Made by a program: the position numbers and the translations under genes. From positions 62,001 through 126,000 of the forward strand of contig NZ_DS499581.1 in NCBI RefSeq assembly GCF_000154465.1: DNA of 64,000 bases, in the 5' to 3' direction. The stretch comes from Alistipes putredinis DSM 17216 (GTDB lineage: Bacteria; Bacteroidota; Bacteroidia; Bacteroidales; Rikenellaceae). This document shows positions 40,816-48,746 of the stretch, piece after piece; positions within the stretch are counted from its first letter, which is position 1, and each line of letters begins with the position of its first letter. Under the pieces are notes generated by a model. The model saw only the letters and a list, made by a program, of their open reading frames with translations. It was not told where the DNA came from and did no database searches.

Positions 40816-41337
40816 ATGATCAGCAAGAAACTACAAGACGCACTCAATGCGCAAATCAATGCCGAAATGTGGTCGGCATATCTCTATCTGTCTATGTCGG
40901 TCGAGGCGGAATCGAAAGGCCTCAAAGGTTTCGGCAACTGGTTCTTTATCCAATTCCGCGAGGAACAGGATCACGCCCGCATTCTGATGAACTATCTGCT
41001 CGCACGCGGCGGACAGGTTCTGCTGGCTCCGATCGCCGAAGTGAGAACATCGTGGGGAAGCCAGCTCGAGGCTTTCGAAGATACGCTGGCTCATGAAAAG
41101 AAGGTTACGGCAATGATCAACAACCTGTACGACATGGCTGTTACAGAGAAAGACCATGCAACGGCAAGTATGCTCAAATGGTTCATCGACGAACAGGTCG
41201 AGGAAGAAGAGAGCGCCACGACAATCATCGACTCGCTCAAGCTCGTTTCAGGAGATAAGATGGGTGTATTCATGCTCGACAAGGAGCTGGCGACTCGCAC
41301 TTATACGCAGGCAGCGCCCCTGGCCGGCAAGGAGTAA
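40816..41337 (+). CDS. Non-haem ferritin
   Basis: A 173-residue four-helix-bundle iron-storage protein of the bacterial ferritin (FtnA) type. The start MISKKLQDALNAQINAEMWSAYLYL has the usual first helix. Ferroxidase-site residues are Glu17, Glu50 and His53 (FREEQDHA), with Glu94-type and Glu127/Gln-type positions in the third and fourth helices (DEQVEEEES). No haem-binding Met as in bacterioferritin is evident. It probably forms a 24-mer. A terminator follows 17 bases after the stop. Confidence 0.93.
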   Translation: MISKKLQDALNAQINAEMWSAYLYLSMSVEAESKGLKGFGNWFFIQFREEQDHARILMNYLLARGGQVLLAPIAEVRTSWGSQLEAFEDTLAHEKKVTAMINNLYDMAVTEKDHATASMLKWFIDEQVEEEESATTIIDSLKLVSGDKMGVFMLDKELATRTYTQAAPLAGKE

Positions 41338-41354
41338 TCGCATTCATCCCCAAG

Positions 41355-41392
41355 AAAAGAGGATTGCTGAAAATTCAGCGATCCTCTTTTTT
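41355..41392 (+). terminator. Ferritin gene terminator
   Basis: AAAAGAGGATTGCTGAA pairs with TTCAGCGATCCTCTTTT (one G-T pair), followed by more T. Confidence 0.9.
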
Positions 41393-41481
41393 ATGAAACC
41401 GCCGGTCTGCATCAAAAACGAAATTTATAATTAGGCCTCAATTTTGCAAGGATAAACAATACAACTTTAATTGTAAAAAAT

Positions 41482-41916
41482 ATGAAAAAAATCGTAGTAT
41501 TGTTCGTCAGTATGTTGGTACTGGCCACAACAGCCTCGGCCGGCAACGATAAACCGATCCAAGTTTCGCAACTGCCCCAGACAGCACAGCAGTTCATCAA
41601 GAAATATTTCGGGGATCGAAAAGTGGCTTTTGCCAAAGAAGAATCCGATTTTCGGAAAAGCTATGAAATCGCGTTCAAAAACGGCGACAAGATCGAGTTC
41701 GACCGCAAGGGCGAGTGGACCGACATCGATTGCAAGTACAGCGCCGTTCCGACCGGAATCATCCCTGCACCGATCGCCAAGTACGTCGCCGACAACTATC
41801 CCGACAACAAGATCGTACAGATCGAAAGAGATACACGCAGCACCGAGGTAAAACTCGACAACAGAATGGAGATCAAGTTCGACAAACAGCATCGCGTGAT
41901 CGAAATGGATTTTTAA
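41482..41916 (+). CDS. Periplasmic PepSY-like (DUF2874) protein
   Basis: A 144-residue exported protein: signal peptide MKKIVVLFVSMLVLATTASA, then one putative repeat pair of the PepSY-like fold (LPQTAQQFIKKYFGDRKVAF and PIAKYVADNYPDNKIVQIE). Each pair ends in a beta strand with acidic residues (KIEFDRKGEW, MEIKFDKQHRV). Such DUF2874 proteins resemble beta-lactamase-inhibitor folds and are common, uncharacterised periplasmic proteins in Bacteroidota. Single gene with a terminator. Confidence 0.88.
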   Translation: MKKIVVLFVSMLVLATTASAGNDKPIQVSQLPQTAQQFIKKYFGDRKVAFAKEESDFRKSYEIAFKNGDKIEFDRKGEWTDIDCKYSAVPTGIIPAPIAKYVADNYPDNKIVQIERDTRSTEVKLDNRMEIKFDKQHRVIEMDF

Positions 41917-41949
41917 CCTCCCACAGGGAAAATGCCATTTCCTAAATTT

Positions 41950-41982
41950 AATCCGGCACTGCTGACAGTGTCGGATTTTTTA
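41950..41982 (+). terminator. Terminator of the PepSY-like gene
   Basis: AATCCGGCACT and AGTGTCGGATT form an 11-bp stem with one mismatch, followed by TTTTT. Confidence 0.8.
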
Positions 41983-41999
41983 TGCAAGTGCACATAACA

Positions 42000-42725
42000 T
42001 CACCCTCCTACCTTAAAATCGATCCCGGCTTTCCGAGCCTGCGTATGCTGAAACTGCCGCCGAATCCGGTACAGACGTCCGTCCTTGAGCAGACGCGCCC
42101 CGGTCTGGTGAAAGCAAAAGGAAACATCGTGTTCCGCACACTGATCCCGCAGGGAGAGCACCCAGGCATAATCGCAAACACGCGCTTCGGGACCCGACTC
42201 GCCGCCGACAGATACCTGTTCGATTTCCGGTCCGAGATACGGGGCCAAATCTATGGGACCTATCAGCGGGGCGCAAACGATAATCTTGTGACGAATCGGC
42301 AACTTCTGGAAAATCGGCAGCCGATAATCGGCCATCCGCTGATTCTCCACCGTGCAACCGATCGTCACATGCTCGTACCCTGCACCCCAGTCCCCGGGCA
42401 GACACTCGGACAACCGGTCGATACGCTTGGTAAAAAACATAAAATGCAGGTCCCGCCGCAAACGGATCATCTCCCATGCCTCACGGCGCCAGACATCGGC
42501 CTCGGCAAGCAGAAAGTCCGATGTAAAACAGGTAAACACCATCTCCCCGGCCGGAATTTTCCACCGGCCGTCCCGACTTCGGCGCACGGGGAGGCTGAAG
42601 GCCGTCGTTTTCACAACGTGCCCGCCGTCCTTTTGCCAGGCAGCATCCTGGCGATAAACATAACACTCCCGGCAACCTTCGCTCACACGCTGACACCCGT
42701 GCCAAGGATTCCACGATACGGACAT
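42000..42725 (-). CDS. Gp37/Gp68-like protein (DUF5131)
   Basis: A 241-residue protein of the phage Gp37/Gp68 family (DUF5131). The N-terminal signature WNPWHGCQRVSEGCRECY, with three Cys, resembles an iron-sulfur or metal site and distantly recalls radical-SAM-like proteins. FTCFTSDFLLAEAD, MFFTKRIDRL and VSVGGESGPEARVCDYAWV are further family blocks. The function is unknown. It is found on phages and in chromosomes, so it may be an old acquisition. The ATG at 42725 is preferred to the GTG 3 codons upstream. Confidence 0.85.
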   Translation of the reverse strand: MSVSWNPWHGCQRVSEGCRECYVYRQDAAWQKDGGHVVKTTAFSLPVRRSRDGRWKIPAGEMVFTCFTSDFLLAEADVWRREAWEMIRLRRDLHFMFFTKRIDRLSECLPGDWGAGYEHVTIGCTVENQRMADYRLPIFQKLPIRHKIIVCAPLIGPIDLAPYLGPEIEQVSVGGESGPEARVCDYAWVLSLRDQCAEHDVSFCFHQTGARLLKDGRLYRIRRQFQHTQARKAGIDFKVGG

Positions 42726-43132
42726 ATGAATCACACCTCGGTTTCAAGTAAAACACGCATACCCGGCCAAATCCTCATACGGACAACCTCCGTTTGCAAC
42801 TCCCCCGCTCCAAATCGGCCGGCCGCAGCCAACGACCGCTCCCGCAACAACAATAATCCGAAAAACAGAGGCTTCGTCACACGATTATTCCCTCCCCGTC
42901 CTTTAACAAGAATCGCAGCAAACCGAGTATCCTGTCATTCCCCGAAAAAGATCGGGCCGACAACCTCGGTCCCGCCTTCGCCGTAACGGGCAAACAATAC
43001 GCAGGCATTTCCCCCGTCCGTAGTTCCAACCGGCAATTCGGATTCGCAAACGACTGCAACCCGCGAAACAGCCTGCGCCGGGAGCGATGCCGCTGCGATT
43101 TCTGCACATACAGCGATAGAACTGCCGGAAAT
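42726..43132. other. Gene-free region
   Basis: About 400 bases between two minus-strand genes. Open frames on the minus strand (for example 42877-43176) have Arg- and Cys-rich random-looking translations and overlap the end of the permease gene. No RNA recognised. Confidence 0.5.
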
Positions 43133-44224
43133 TCATTCCCTGCCGGATTCCGACGAACGTTCCGCAGGCGAGGCAAGTACTTCGTTCATCGGAGCTTCAT
43201 CGAGATAGCGCCGTTTGAAAAGATCCGCACAGAAAATAAAGATGGAGAGAAGCACCGGACCGAAGATTACCCCCATGAAACCGAAAAGCGACAAGCCGAT
43301 AATCACGCCGAAAATCGTCACCAGAGGATGCGTGTCGGCCATCCGTTTCTGCAGGACGAAGCGGGCCAGGTTATCGACCTGCGTAATGACCACCACCCCA
43401 TACGCCAAAAGCCCGACGGCTGCGCCCCAATGCCCGATCAGCCCCAGGTAAGCCGCCAAAGGCAGCCATACGAGCGCCGTTCCGAGCAGCGGAACGATCG
43501 TAGCGACACAAGTTACTACGCCCCAAAACAGCGCCCACGGCACACCGCACAACCAATAGCCGACCAGAGCGACCGCCCCCTGTATGACCGCGAGCAAGGG
43601 AATGCCGATTGCATTCGAACGGACGATCATCACCACTTCGCGCGTAAACTCCTGAGTAACCGTCCGGTTAAAAGGGATGAACTTGCGTAGATAGCTCTCC
43701 ATCTCCCGACCGCCGATCAACATAAAATAGAGAACGAACAGCAGCACCACCACATTGACCGCAAAGCTGCCGATGCTCTGCAATACCCACTGCCCGGCCC
43801 GAGGCAGCAGCTCCACCAGTTTGGCGATATTATCCCCGTCCAGCAAGTTATAGCCGATCCGCTCTCGAATCAGCTCCGCCAGGTTCCGAATGGGCTGAAT
43901 AACAGTCGAGGGATCGAGGGTCACATCCTGCAATTTAGCGACAAGCAACCACACGAGCAGAGACAGCGGAATCAGAAAACAGACGATGGCTTCACCGATC
44001 AGCAGCGAAGCGGCCAGGCTACGCCGCAATTTATGGCGGATCGTCAGCGCCCGCATCTGCCCGCGCAGCAGTACATAAATCGTAAGGGCTCCCAACAGGC
44101 CGCCCAGAAAGGGAATCAGTTCTACAAAAATAACCGTACCCAGCCCCAGAAGAATGACATAGAGCGAATAGCGCCAATATTTCTCCCGGATATTTTGTTT
44201 TTGGATTCTTTGATTCATAACCAA
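43133..44224 (-). CDS. AI-2E-family transporter (PF01594)
   Basis: A 363-residue polytopic inner-membrane protein with about eight hydrophobic segments and the layout of the AI-2E/PerM family: a first pair near residues 20-50, another near 70-95, a soluble part, then a cluster of segments from residue 150 on. Conserved blocks are VLLFVLYFMLIGG, GVVTCVATIVPLLGTALVWLP and PLVTIFGVIIGLSLFGFMGVI near the C-terminus. Members export small molecules or act in sodium/proton exchange; which one here is unknown. A second family member ends the window. Confidence 0.9.
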   Translation of the reverse strand: MVMNQRIQKQNIREKYWRYSLYVILLGLGTVIFVELIPFLGGLLGALTIYVLLRGQMRALTIRHKLRRSLAASLLIGEAIVCFLIPLSLLVWLLVAKLQDVTLDPSTVIQPIRNLAELIRERIGYNLLDGDNIAKLVELLPRAGQWVLQSIGSFAVNVVVLLFVLYFMLIGGREMESYLRKFIPFNRTVTQEFTREVVMIVRSNAIGIPLLAVIQGAVALVGYWLCGVPWALFWGVVTCVATIVPLLGTALVWLPLAAYLGLIGHWGAAVGLLAYGVVVITQVDNLARFVLQKRMADTHPLVTIFGVIIGLSLFGFMGVIFGPVLLSIFIFCADLFKRRYLDEAPMNEVLASPAERSSESGRE

Positions 44225-44297
44225 GTCTATCTATTCTCGACGCAACAAGATATATGCCGTTCGCCGTGCCGCACGCAAGTTCCGGCAGCCGACAGCC

Positions 44298-44771
44298 TCA
44301 AAACCACGAAAGCACTCCCTGCAAAGCAGCCACAATCGCCACGTAACGGAGCAATTTGCCGACGAACATCGCAACGGCCGTAATCCAGACATTGCTGCGC
44401 ATCAGGCCGAGTACGATGGCGACGGCTTCGCCGACATAGGGCAGAAAGGTGAAAAAAGCGAACAAGGCCCCTTTCCCTTCGAGAAAACGGGAAACCCGGT
44501 CGATTTTCGCCGGCTCGACCCGCAGGTAACGGGTAATCCAGTCCCGCTTGCCCAAATGCCCGATCCAATAGCAGGTCATACCGCCGAGCGTATTCCCCGA
44601 AGCGGCAGCGAACAGACAGAGCAAAGGGTCGAGCCCCATCCGCACCAGAATCACCAGCACGACCTCGGAACTGAACGGCAGGATACTCCCGGCGACGAAA
44701 GCCGAGAGAAAAAGACCGACATAACCCCAGTCGGTAAAAAATTGCGTCAGCGAAGCGATAAATTCTTCCAT
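44298..44771 (-). CDS. YqaA/DedA-like membrane protein (SNARE-associated domain)
   Basis: A 157-residue membrane protein of the YqaA branch of the VTT/DedA family. It starts MEEFIASLTQFFTDWGYVGL and has the conserved FVAGSILPFSSEVVLVILV and AASGNTLGGMTCYWIG blocks plus RFLEGKGALFAFFTFLPYVGEAV. A GTG 5 codons upstream is an alternative start. VTT-domain proteins are now linked to lipid scrambling or undecaprenyl-phosphate flipping; assignment of either to this short member is inference. Confidence 0.88.
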   Translation of the reverse strand: MEEFIASLTQFFTDWGYVGLFLSAFVAGSILPFSSEVVLVILVRMGLDPLLCLFAAASGNTLGGMTCYWIGHLGKRDWITRYLRVEPAKIDRVSRFLEGKGALFAFFTFLPYVGEAVAIVLGLMRSNVWITAVAMFVGKLLRYVAIVAALQGVLSWF

Positions 44772-45025
44772 GCCTTCGGATTCCACCCGTTACCGAACCG
44801 ATTTCGGATCGAAAAATAAAAATGTTTCGCCCGCCCCTATCGTTTTTCTTTCCGCACACGATTCCAAAATTTTTCGCTTGGTATGTTTTATGCACATACG
44901 AAAGATGGTTAATAACGAGTTAAAAAATAAAAAGTGGTATTATTTCCCGTCGCGCAGGCTCGCAGTCGCTTTGTCGTTACAAGGCTGGCGAAAAGCAGGT
45001 GCGACGGTTTTTTTCACCGCAGGCT

Positions 45026-45499
45026 TCACGCTTCTCGCCCATGTTCCCGATCCAGGCGAATCAGCATTTTCTTATGCGGAATGCCCGCTTCCAGGTATTC
45101 GTCCGATACGACCTCGAATCCGAATGATTCGTAAAAGGGTATCAAATAGCTTTGGGCCGAAATGCGGATCGCTTCCGCCCGCCACTCCCGAACCATGTAG
45201 CCGATAGCTCGGCTCACCATCTCCCGGCATATTCCCCGACGGCGGTACGTTCGGGCAACGCAAACGCGTCCGATCGACGGTTCGGCATAAGCAATCCCAC
45301 GCGGAATCATCCGCAGAAATCCGACCGTCTGCCCCTCACACTCGGCCCACAGGAAGAGAGAAAAGGGATCCTTCTCATCGGCATCGAGCGTCGTGACATG
45401 CTGCTCGAGGTAGAAGACCCGTTCGCGCAGCGAAGCTGCCGCATGCAGCTCCCCCACCGAAAGTTCCGCAAAAGGTTTTATGTGATAAACAATCTCCAT
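45026..45499 (-). CDS. GNAT-family N-acetyltransferase, ElaA-like
   Basis: A 157-residue acetyltransferase of the ElaA type. The acetyl-CoA binding loop is RVCVARTYRRRGICREMVSRA near residue 80, preceded by the strand VGFLRMIPRG and followed by SAQSYLIPFYESFGFE, the usual last part of motif A/B. The start MEIVYHIKPFAELSVGELHA and the block LRERVFYLEQHV (ElaA: LRxxVFVVEQ) support the subfamily. Substrate unknown. Its promoter lies in the first unit of the palindromic array. Confidence 0.9.
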   Translation of the reverse strand: MEIVYHIKPFAELSVGELHAAASLRERVFYLEQHVTTLDADEKDPFSLFLWAECEGQTVGFLRMIPRGIAYAEPSIGRVCVARTYRRRGICREMVSRAIGYMVREWRAEAIRISAQSYLIPFYESFGFEVVSDEYLEAGIPHKKMLIRLDREHGREA

Positions 45500-45525
45500 A
45501 TCGTGTAAAAACAGCCGCTATCGAA

Positions 45526-45975
45526 GACAAAAATACAAATAAGCCGAATGCAAAAGCAAATTTATTTGCATTTTGCCGAGGCGAAGTATCTAAGACGAAG
45601 TCAAAATACGAAAAAGCCGGGGCAAACACAACCGGAATCCGATTTTATCCAGGCGAAGTCAAAGATAGTGAAAGGCGAGAGAAAACGGGAACTTGTTCCC
45701 TGTTTTCCGAGGCGCATCCTATCTAAGACTATGTCAAAGATAGGAAAAGAAGAGAGGAATCGTGCGGGCTTGCACGCACAGATTGCCGAACCGCATCCTA
45801 TCTTCTGCAAAGATACGGATAAGCGAGGGCAAAGCGCCCCCATTCGTATCTTACCGAACGAAAGTATCTTAGGCTTCGTCCAAGATGCGAACGAACCGAA
45901 CGCAAAAGCAAATAAATTTGTGTTTTGCCGGAACAAAATATCCACAACAAAATTAAAGATACGAAAAGCGGCAAG
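45526..45975. repeat. Tandem array of about six palindromic intergenic units
   Basis: Units start near 45526, 45597, 45657, 45733, 45807 and 45879, with a partial one after 45951. The common left end is like GTCAAAGATACGAAAAAGC(C/G)GAG and the common right end like CCGAGGCGAAGTATCTAAGAC. Middles differ but most are self-complementary, for example GGGAACTTGTTCCC at 45688-45701 and CGTGCGGGCTTGCACG at 45761-45776. On the minus strand three units (at 45660, 45735 and 45808) carry an exact TATCTTTG box. Confidence 0.75.
45528..45560 (-). promoter_or_regulatory. Promoter of the acetyltransferase gene inside the first array unit
   Basis: Minus strand: TTTG (45557-45560), 21 bases, TATTTTTG (45528-45535), about 29 bases before the acetyltransferase ATG. 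Confidence 0.55.
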
Positions 45976-46169
45976 CCCCTATGGAAATAAACGACGACGT
46001 CCCGCCACATAGTGACGGGACGCTGTTCCAAGAAGTCGGACCAAAGCACCTGTTCAAGTCTTGCGTGAATCCGGAGGTGCGATCTGTCCACGACAGAAAG
46101 ACTTCCGCGACAAAGCGCGACGCAGAAAAATCCGCTACAGCCGGCTTCCTTCGATTTTCAGCCTCGCGG

Positions 46170-46673
46170 CTATCTCTTCACCGCAGCGAGCGCCTTGTCA
46201 TAATCGGGCTCCTGCGTGATCTCGGGCACCAATTCGGTATAGACGACTTTGCCGTCCCCGTCGATGACCACCACCGAACGAGCCAGCAACCCTTTCAACG
46301 GGCCGTCGGTCATCAGCACGCCGTAGCTCTCATCGAACGAGGTTTTCCGGAAATCCGACACGGGAACGACATTCTCGATTCCCTCGACCGTGCAAAAACG
46401 CGCATGAGCGAAAGGCAGGTCTTTCGAAACGGCCAGCACGACCGTTCCCGGCAGCTCCGCCGCGAGTTTGTTGAACTTACGCACCGACGCGGCGCAAACG
46501 CCCGTATCGAGGCTCGGAAAAATATTCAGGATCACCTGCTTTCCACGCAAATCCTTCAGAGAAAGGGTGGAAAGATCGGTCTTGACCAATTCGAAATCGG
46601 GAGCCGCAGCTCCTGCCTTGACAAATTCACCGGCAATCTGCACCGGCTGTCCTTTGAACTTCGTTATCGACAT
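46170..46673 (-). CDS. tpx: Thiol peroxidase
   Basis: A 167-residue atypical 2-Cys peroxiredoxin that reduces hydroperoxides using thioredoxin. The peroxidatic Cys is in FPSLDTGVCAASVRKFN near residue 60 and the resolving Cys in FAHARFCTVEGIENV near residue 94, the two marks of the Tpx subfamily. Length is typical. Single gene; a promoter with exact 20-base spacing lies about 110 bases upstream. Confidence 0.97.
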   Translation of the reverse strand: MSITKFKGQPVQIAGEFVKAGAAAPDFELVKTDLSTLSLKDLRGKQVILNIFPSLDTGVCAASVRKFNKLAAELPGTVVLAVSKDLPFAHARFCTVEGIENVVPVSDFRKTSFDESYGVLMTDGPLKGLLARSVVVIDGDGKVVYTELVPEITQEPDYDKALAAVKR

Positions 46674-46778
46674 ATCGTTGTTTCTTTTTAATTATTAAAC
46701 CAAACCCGGCGAAATCTTCATCCGCCCGGGGATTTAGGAGAGATGCAAAAACCGGTCCGCATTTCCCTACAATCGAAA

Positions 46779-46810
46779 CGAAGATACAAATTTTTCCCGA
46801 AAAAGGCAAA
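46779..46810 (-). promoter_or_regulatory. tpx promoter
   Basis: Minus strand: TTTG (46807-46810), 20 bases, TATCTTCG (46779-46786, one mismatch to TAnnTTTG). Confidence 0.55.
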
Positions 46811-47336
46811 ATTCTTTGCGAAAAACCACGAAACGAAGCGGAATAACGACCTGCCCGGATAATTTCAGCCGTTTCACGACCGATTCCCGAAACACCCCGA
46901 GCAGCGACCGGGACACCGTCTGCACGCAAAAATCACCCCGACGTCGCTCCTCCCCCGACAACCTGGACAGCCGGGAGGAAGCCCGCCAACAGTCAAAAGG
47001 AAAGAGGAAGGGAAGGCAAAACGACCCAATCCCCAATCGCCGAAACGACCTGCCCGGAAACTTCTGCCCGGATCAGCTACAAAATGCGATAGGCTCCAAA
47101 CGTCCCCGAACAAAGGTATCCCGGCAAGAGTTCGTCGAACCTTCCGGAGCGCCCCACAGCCCCTGCCATGAACAGATAGCCCAATATCCGGCAGACCTTG
47201 TCTTCTAAAAATAACACTAACAGAAATCGTCCTGCCTGCCTTCTTCAGCAGGCACAAAAAAACGGAAAGGAGTCTTCTCGACTGCTTTCCGCCTTCGGAG
47301 GTTACCCTCCTAAACTACTAACCCAAACTTAAATAA
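46811..47336. other. Gene-poor region right of tpx
   Basis: Open frames on both strands (about 46816-47208 plus, 46874-47257 minus) overlap each other and have no family resemblance. At 47236-47325 three hairpins follow one another: TGCCTGC/GCAGGCA, CGGAAAG...AGTC/GACT...CTTTCCG, and GGAGG/CCTCC. They may form the structured leader of the small ORF that follows. Confidence 0.45.
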
Positions 47337-47456
47337 ATGAAGAAACCTCGCCGGAATCAGGCTATTGCTCCGACCCGGCTCCTTCAGAAAAACAAAACAC
47401 GTGCCAAAAAACCGTACCGGTACGAACGGATTCCCGCACGCGTTCAAATGTTTTAA
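47337..47456 (+). CDS. Possible 39-residue basic peptide, or remnant of a larger gene's start
   Basis: ATG to TAA encodes MKKPRRNQAIAPTRLLQKNK followed by TRAKKPYRYERIPARVQMF, with about 13 Arg or Lys and only one acidic residue. Three hairpins and the stretch CTAAACTACTAACCCAAACT precede it; I recall similar leaders before TonB-dependent receptor genes in Bacteroidales, so this may be the front of such a gene whose body was lost. No family recognised. A real small protein, a remnant or chance are all possible. Confidence 0.35.
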   Translation: MKKPRRNQAIAPTRLLQKNKTRAKKPYRYERIPARVQMF

Positions 47457-47645
47457 ACGAAATTTCCTCGCATTAAACGACTTAATACTTTTGATGTATA
47501 AATAAAATACTAAAATCCTCGTTTAGAACAAACCGAAGCATCGAAAAAATCCTACTTTTTCACATCCTACGTAAAACCAATGCCATCACATTCATTCCTC
47601 CGCAGATCCTCTTCTCAAAGAACACCTTCTCGTAAAACCAGCAAT
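47457..47645. other. Region between the small ORF and tRNA-Val
   Basis: No gene. TACTTTTG at 47486-47493 fits a plus-strand -7 box, but nothing on that strand follows. Confidence 0.4.
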
Positions 47646-47675
47646 AAAAAAGCCACTCAAAAAATTGAGTGGCTT
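47646..47675 (-). terminator. tRNA-Val terminator
   Basis: AAGCCACTCAA and TTGAGTGGCTT form an 11-bp stem followed by T on the minus strand, 20 bases after the tRNA. Confidence 0.85.
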
Positions 47676-47695
47676 TCATCCGATTTTCGATTTTG

Positions 47696-47770
47696 TGGGA
47701 GCTGAGGGATTCGAACCCCCGACCCTCTGCTTGTAAGGCAGACGCTCTGAACCAGCTGAGCTAAGCTCCC
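47696..47770 (-). tRNA. tRNA-Val(TAC)
   Basis: Acceptor GGGAGCT/AGCTCCC, D-loop with GG, anticodon stem-loop CTTACAA giving TAC, and T-arm GGGGGTTCGAATCCC-type. CCA not encoded. Confidence 0.96.
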
Positions 47771-47791
47771 GTTAAAAATGGCTCGGGACTG

Positions 47792-47822
47792 CAAAGGTAA
47801 CCATTATTTTCTTTCCTCCAAA
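47792..47822 (-). promoter_or_regulatory. tRNA-Val promoter
   Basis: Minus strand: TTTG (47819-47822), 19 bases, TACCTTTG (47792-47799). Confidence 0.7.
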
Positions 47823-48684
47823 TTTTTCAAAAAATTCACAAGAAGAAAATTTCCGCACCACTCTCTCAAACTACCTTTCGCAACCTTCGCGCATCGCGTC
47901 CGTTTCCCATTCGGGATTCAACGCGATGCAAATATAAGGATTTTCTCCGAAACAACGCACAACAACCGTTATTTTTTAACGAACCTACTAAAATACAACC
48001 AGATCATCTCCTATTTCAACTCTTTCTACGATTACTATTACTCCTTTCAATCGTTCTTTTCTTTTAAGATCTCGTTCATCCAACCCGACAAAATCGATCG
48101 GACATGCGCACAATGCTTGTTCCGACAAATAATTTTTACTTCAACGGTCCAAATAGATAAGCCTCGGGAATCAGAAGGTTTCCGGGCATGCTCATAGTTA
48201 CGAGCTAAGTTAAAGACTGATAAACCCGGTTCTTGCCCATAATGCAAGAAATAGAACAATAATAGTAATAAAACAGAACATCAAAATATAATTATTGAAC
48301 GGGGAAATCCAATCCGACTCTTTCGACTTTCTTATTCCTTATATTTTATGAAATTCTCCTTTTTCGTATAAGTATTCTCCCGGAGCTAAATTAGCAACTT
48401 GATTTATAAAATCCGTGAAATTGCAAAAGAAAGACCTGATGCTATGACTATTACTTCCTCCCGACTTTATGTAATAGATAGCATGAAATCAAAACATATT
48501 TTTCGAACGTGATTATGTACTTTAGGAACCTCTTTGAGAACCGAGCTTCCTAAGTCCCCTCCCAAGGAGGGAATTCAGGGGAACGTCGGTATTACAGACA
48601 CGGCCCGGGCCGCGAATAAGCATCCTGCGGATTCGATGCTGCGACCATCGGATAAAGGGGCATTGAAAAATATAATTGACTTCG
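47823..48684. other. AT-rich gene-free region
   Basis: About 860 bases with no convincing open frame on either strand. A hairpin built from TCCCCTCCC and GGG...AGGGGA lies at 48553-48582. The composition suggests decayed accessory DNA next to the tRNA gene. Confidence 0.5.
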
Positions 48685-48737
48685 GCAGAATAAAACAAAC
48701 AAGTTTGTTTATTCTGCCCTCATTTTTACTACCTTTG
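48685..48737 (+). promoter_or_regulatory. Promoter module with 15-bp palindrome before the DUF4435 gene
   Basis: GCAGAATAAAACAAAC, AA, GTTTGTTTATTCTGC (48685-48717) is a palindrome with one extra A. It overlaps the TTTG at 48704-48707 that would serve as -33 element. TACCTTTG (48730-48737) is the -7 box, 9 bases before the ATG. A binding site for a regulator is likely from position. Confidence 0.6.
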
Positions 48738-48746
48738 TAAAACGAC

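Noticed and set aside
45526..45975. CRISPR array
   Set aside because: Units have no identical repeats separated by unrelated spacers of constant length, and no cas genes are present.
46816..47257. Overlapping 127-130 codon frames on both strands
   Set aside because: No family, low-complexity Arg/Cys/Gly-rich translation and no start signals.
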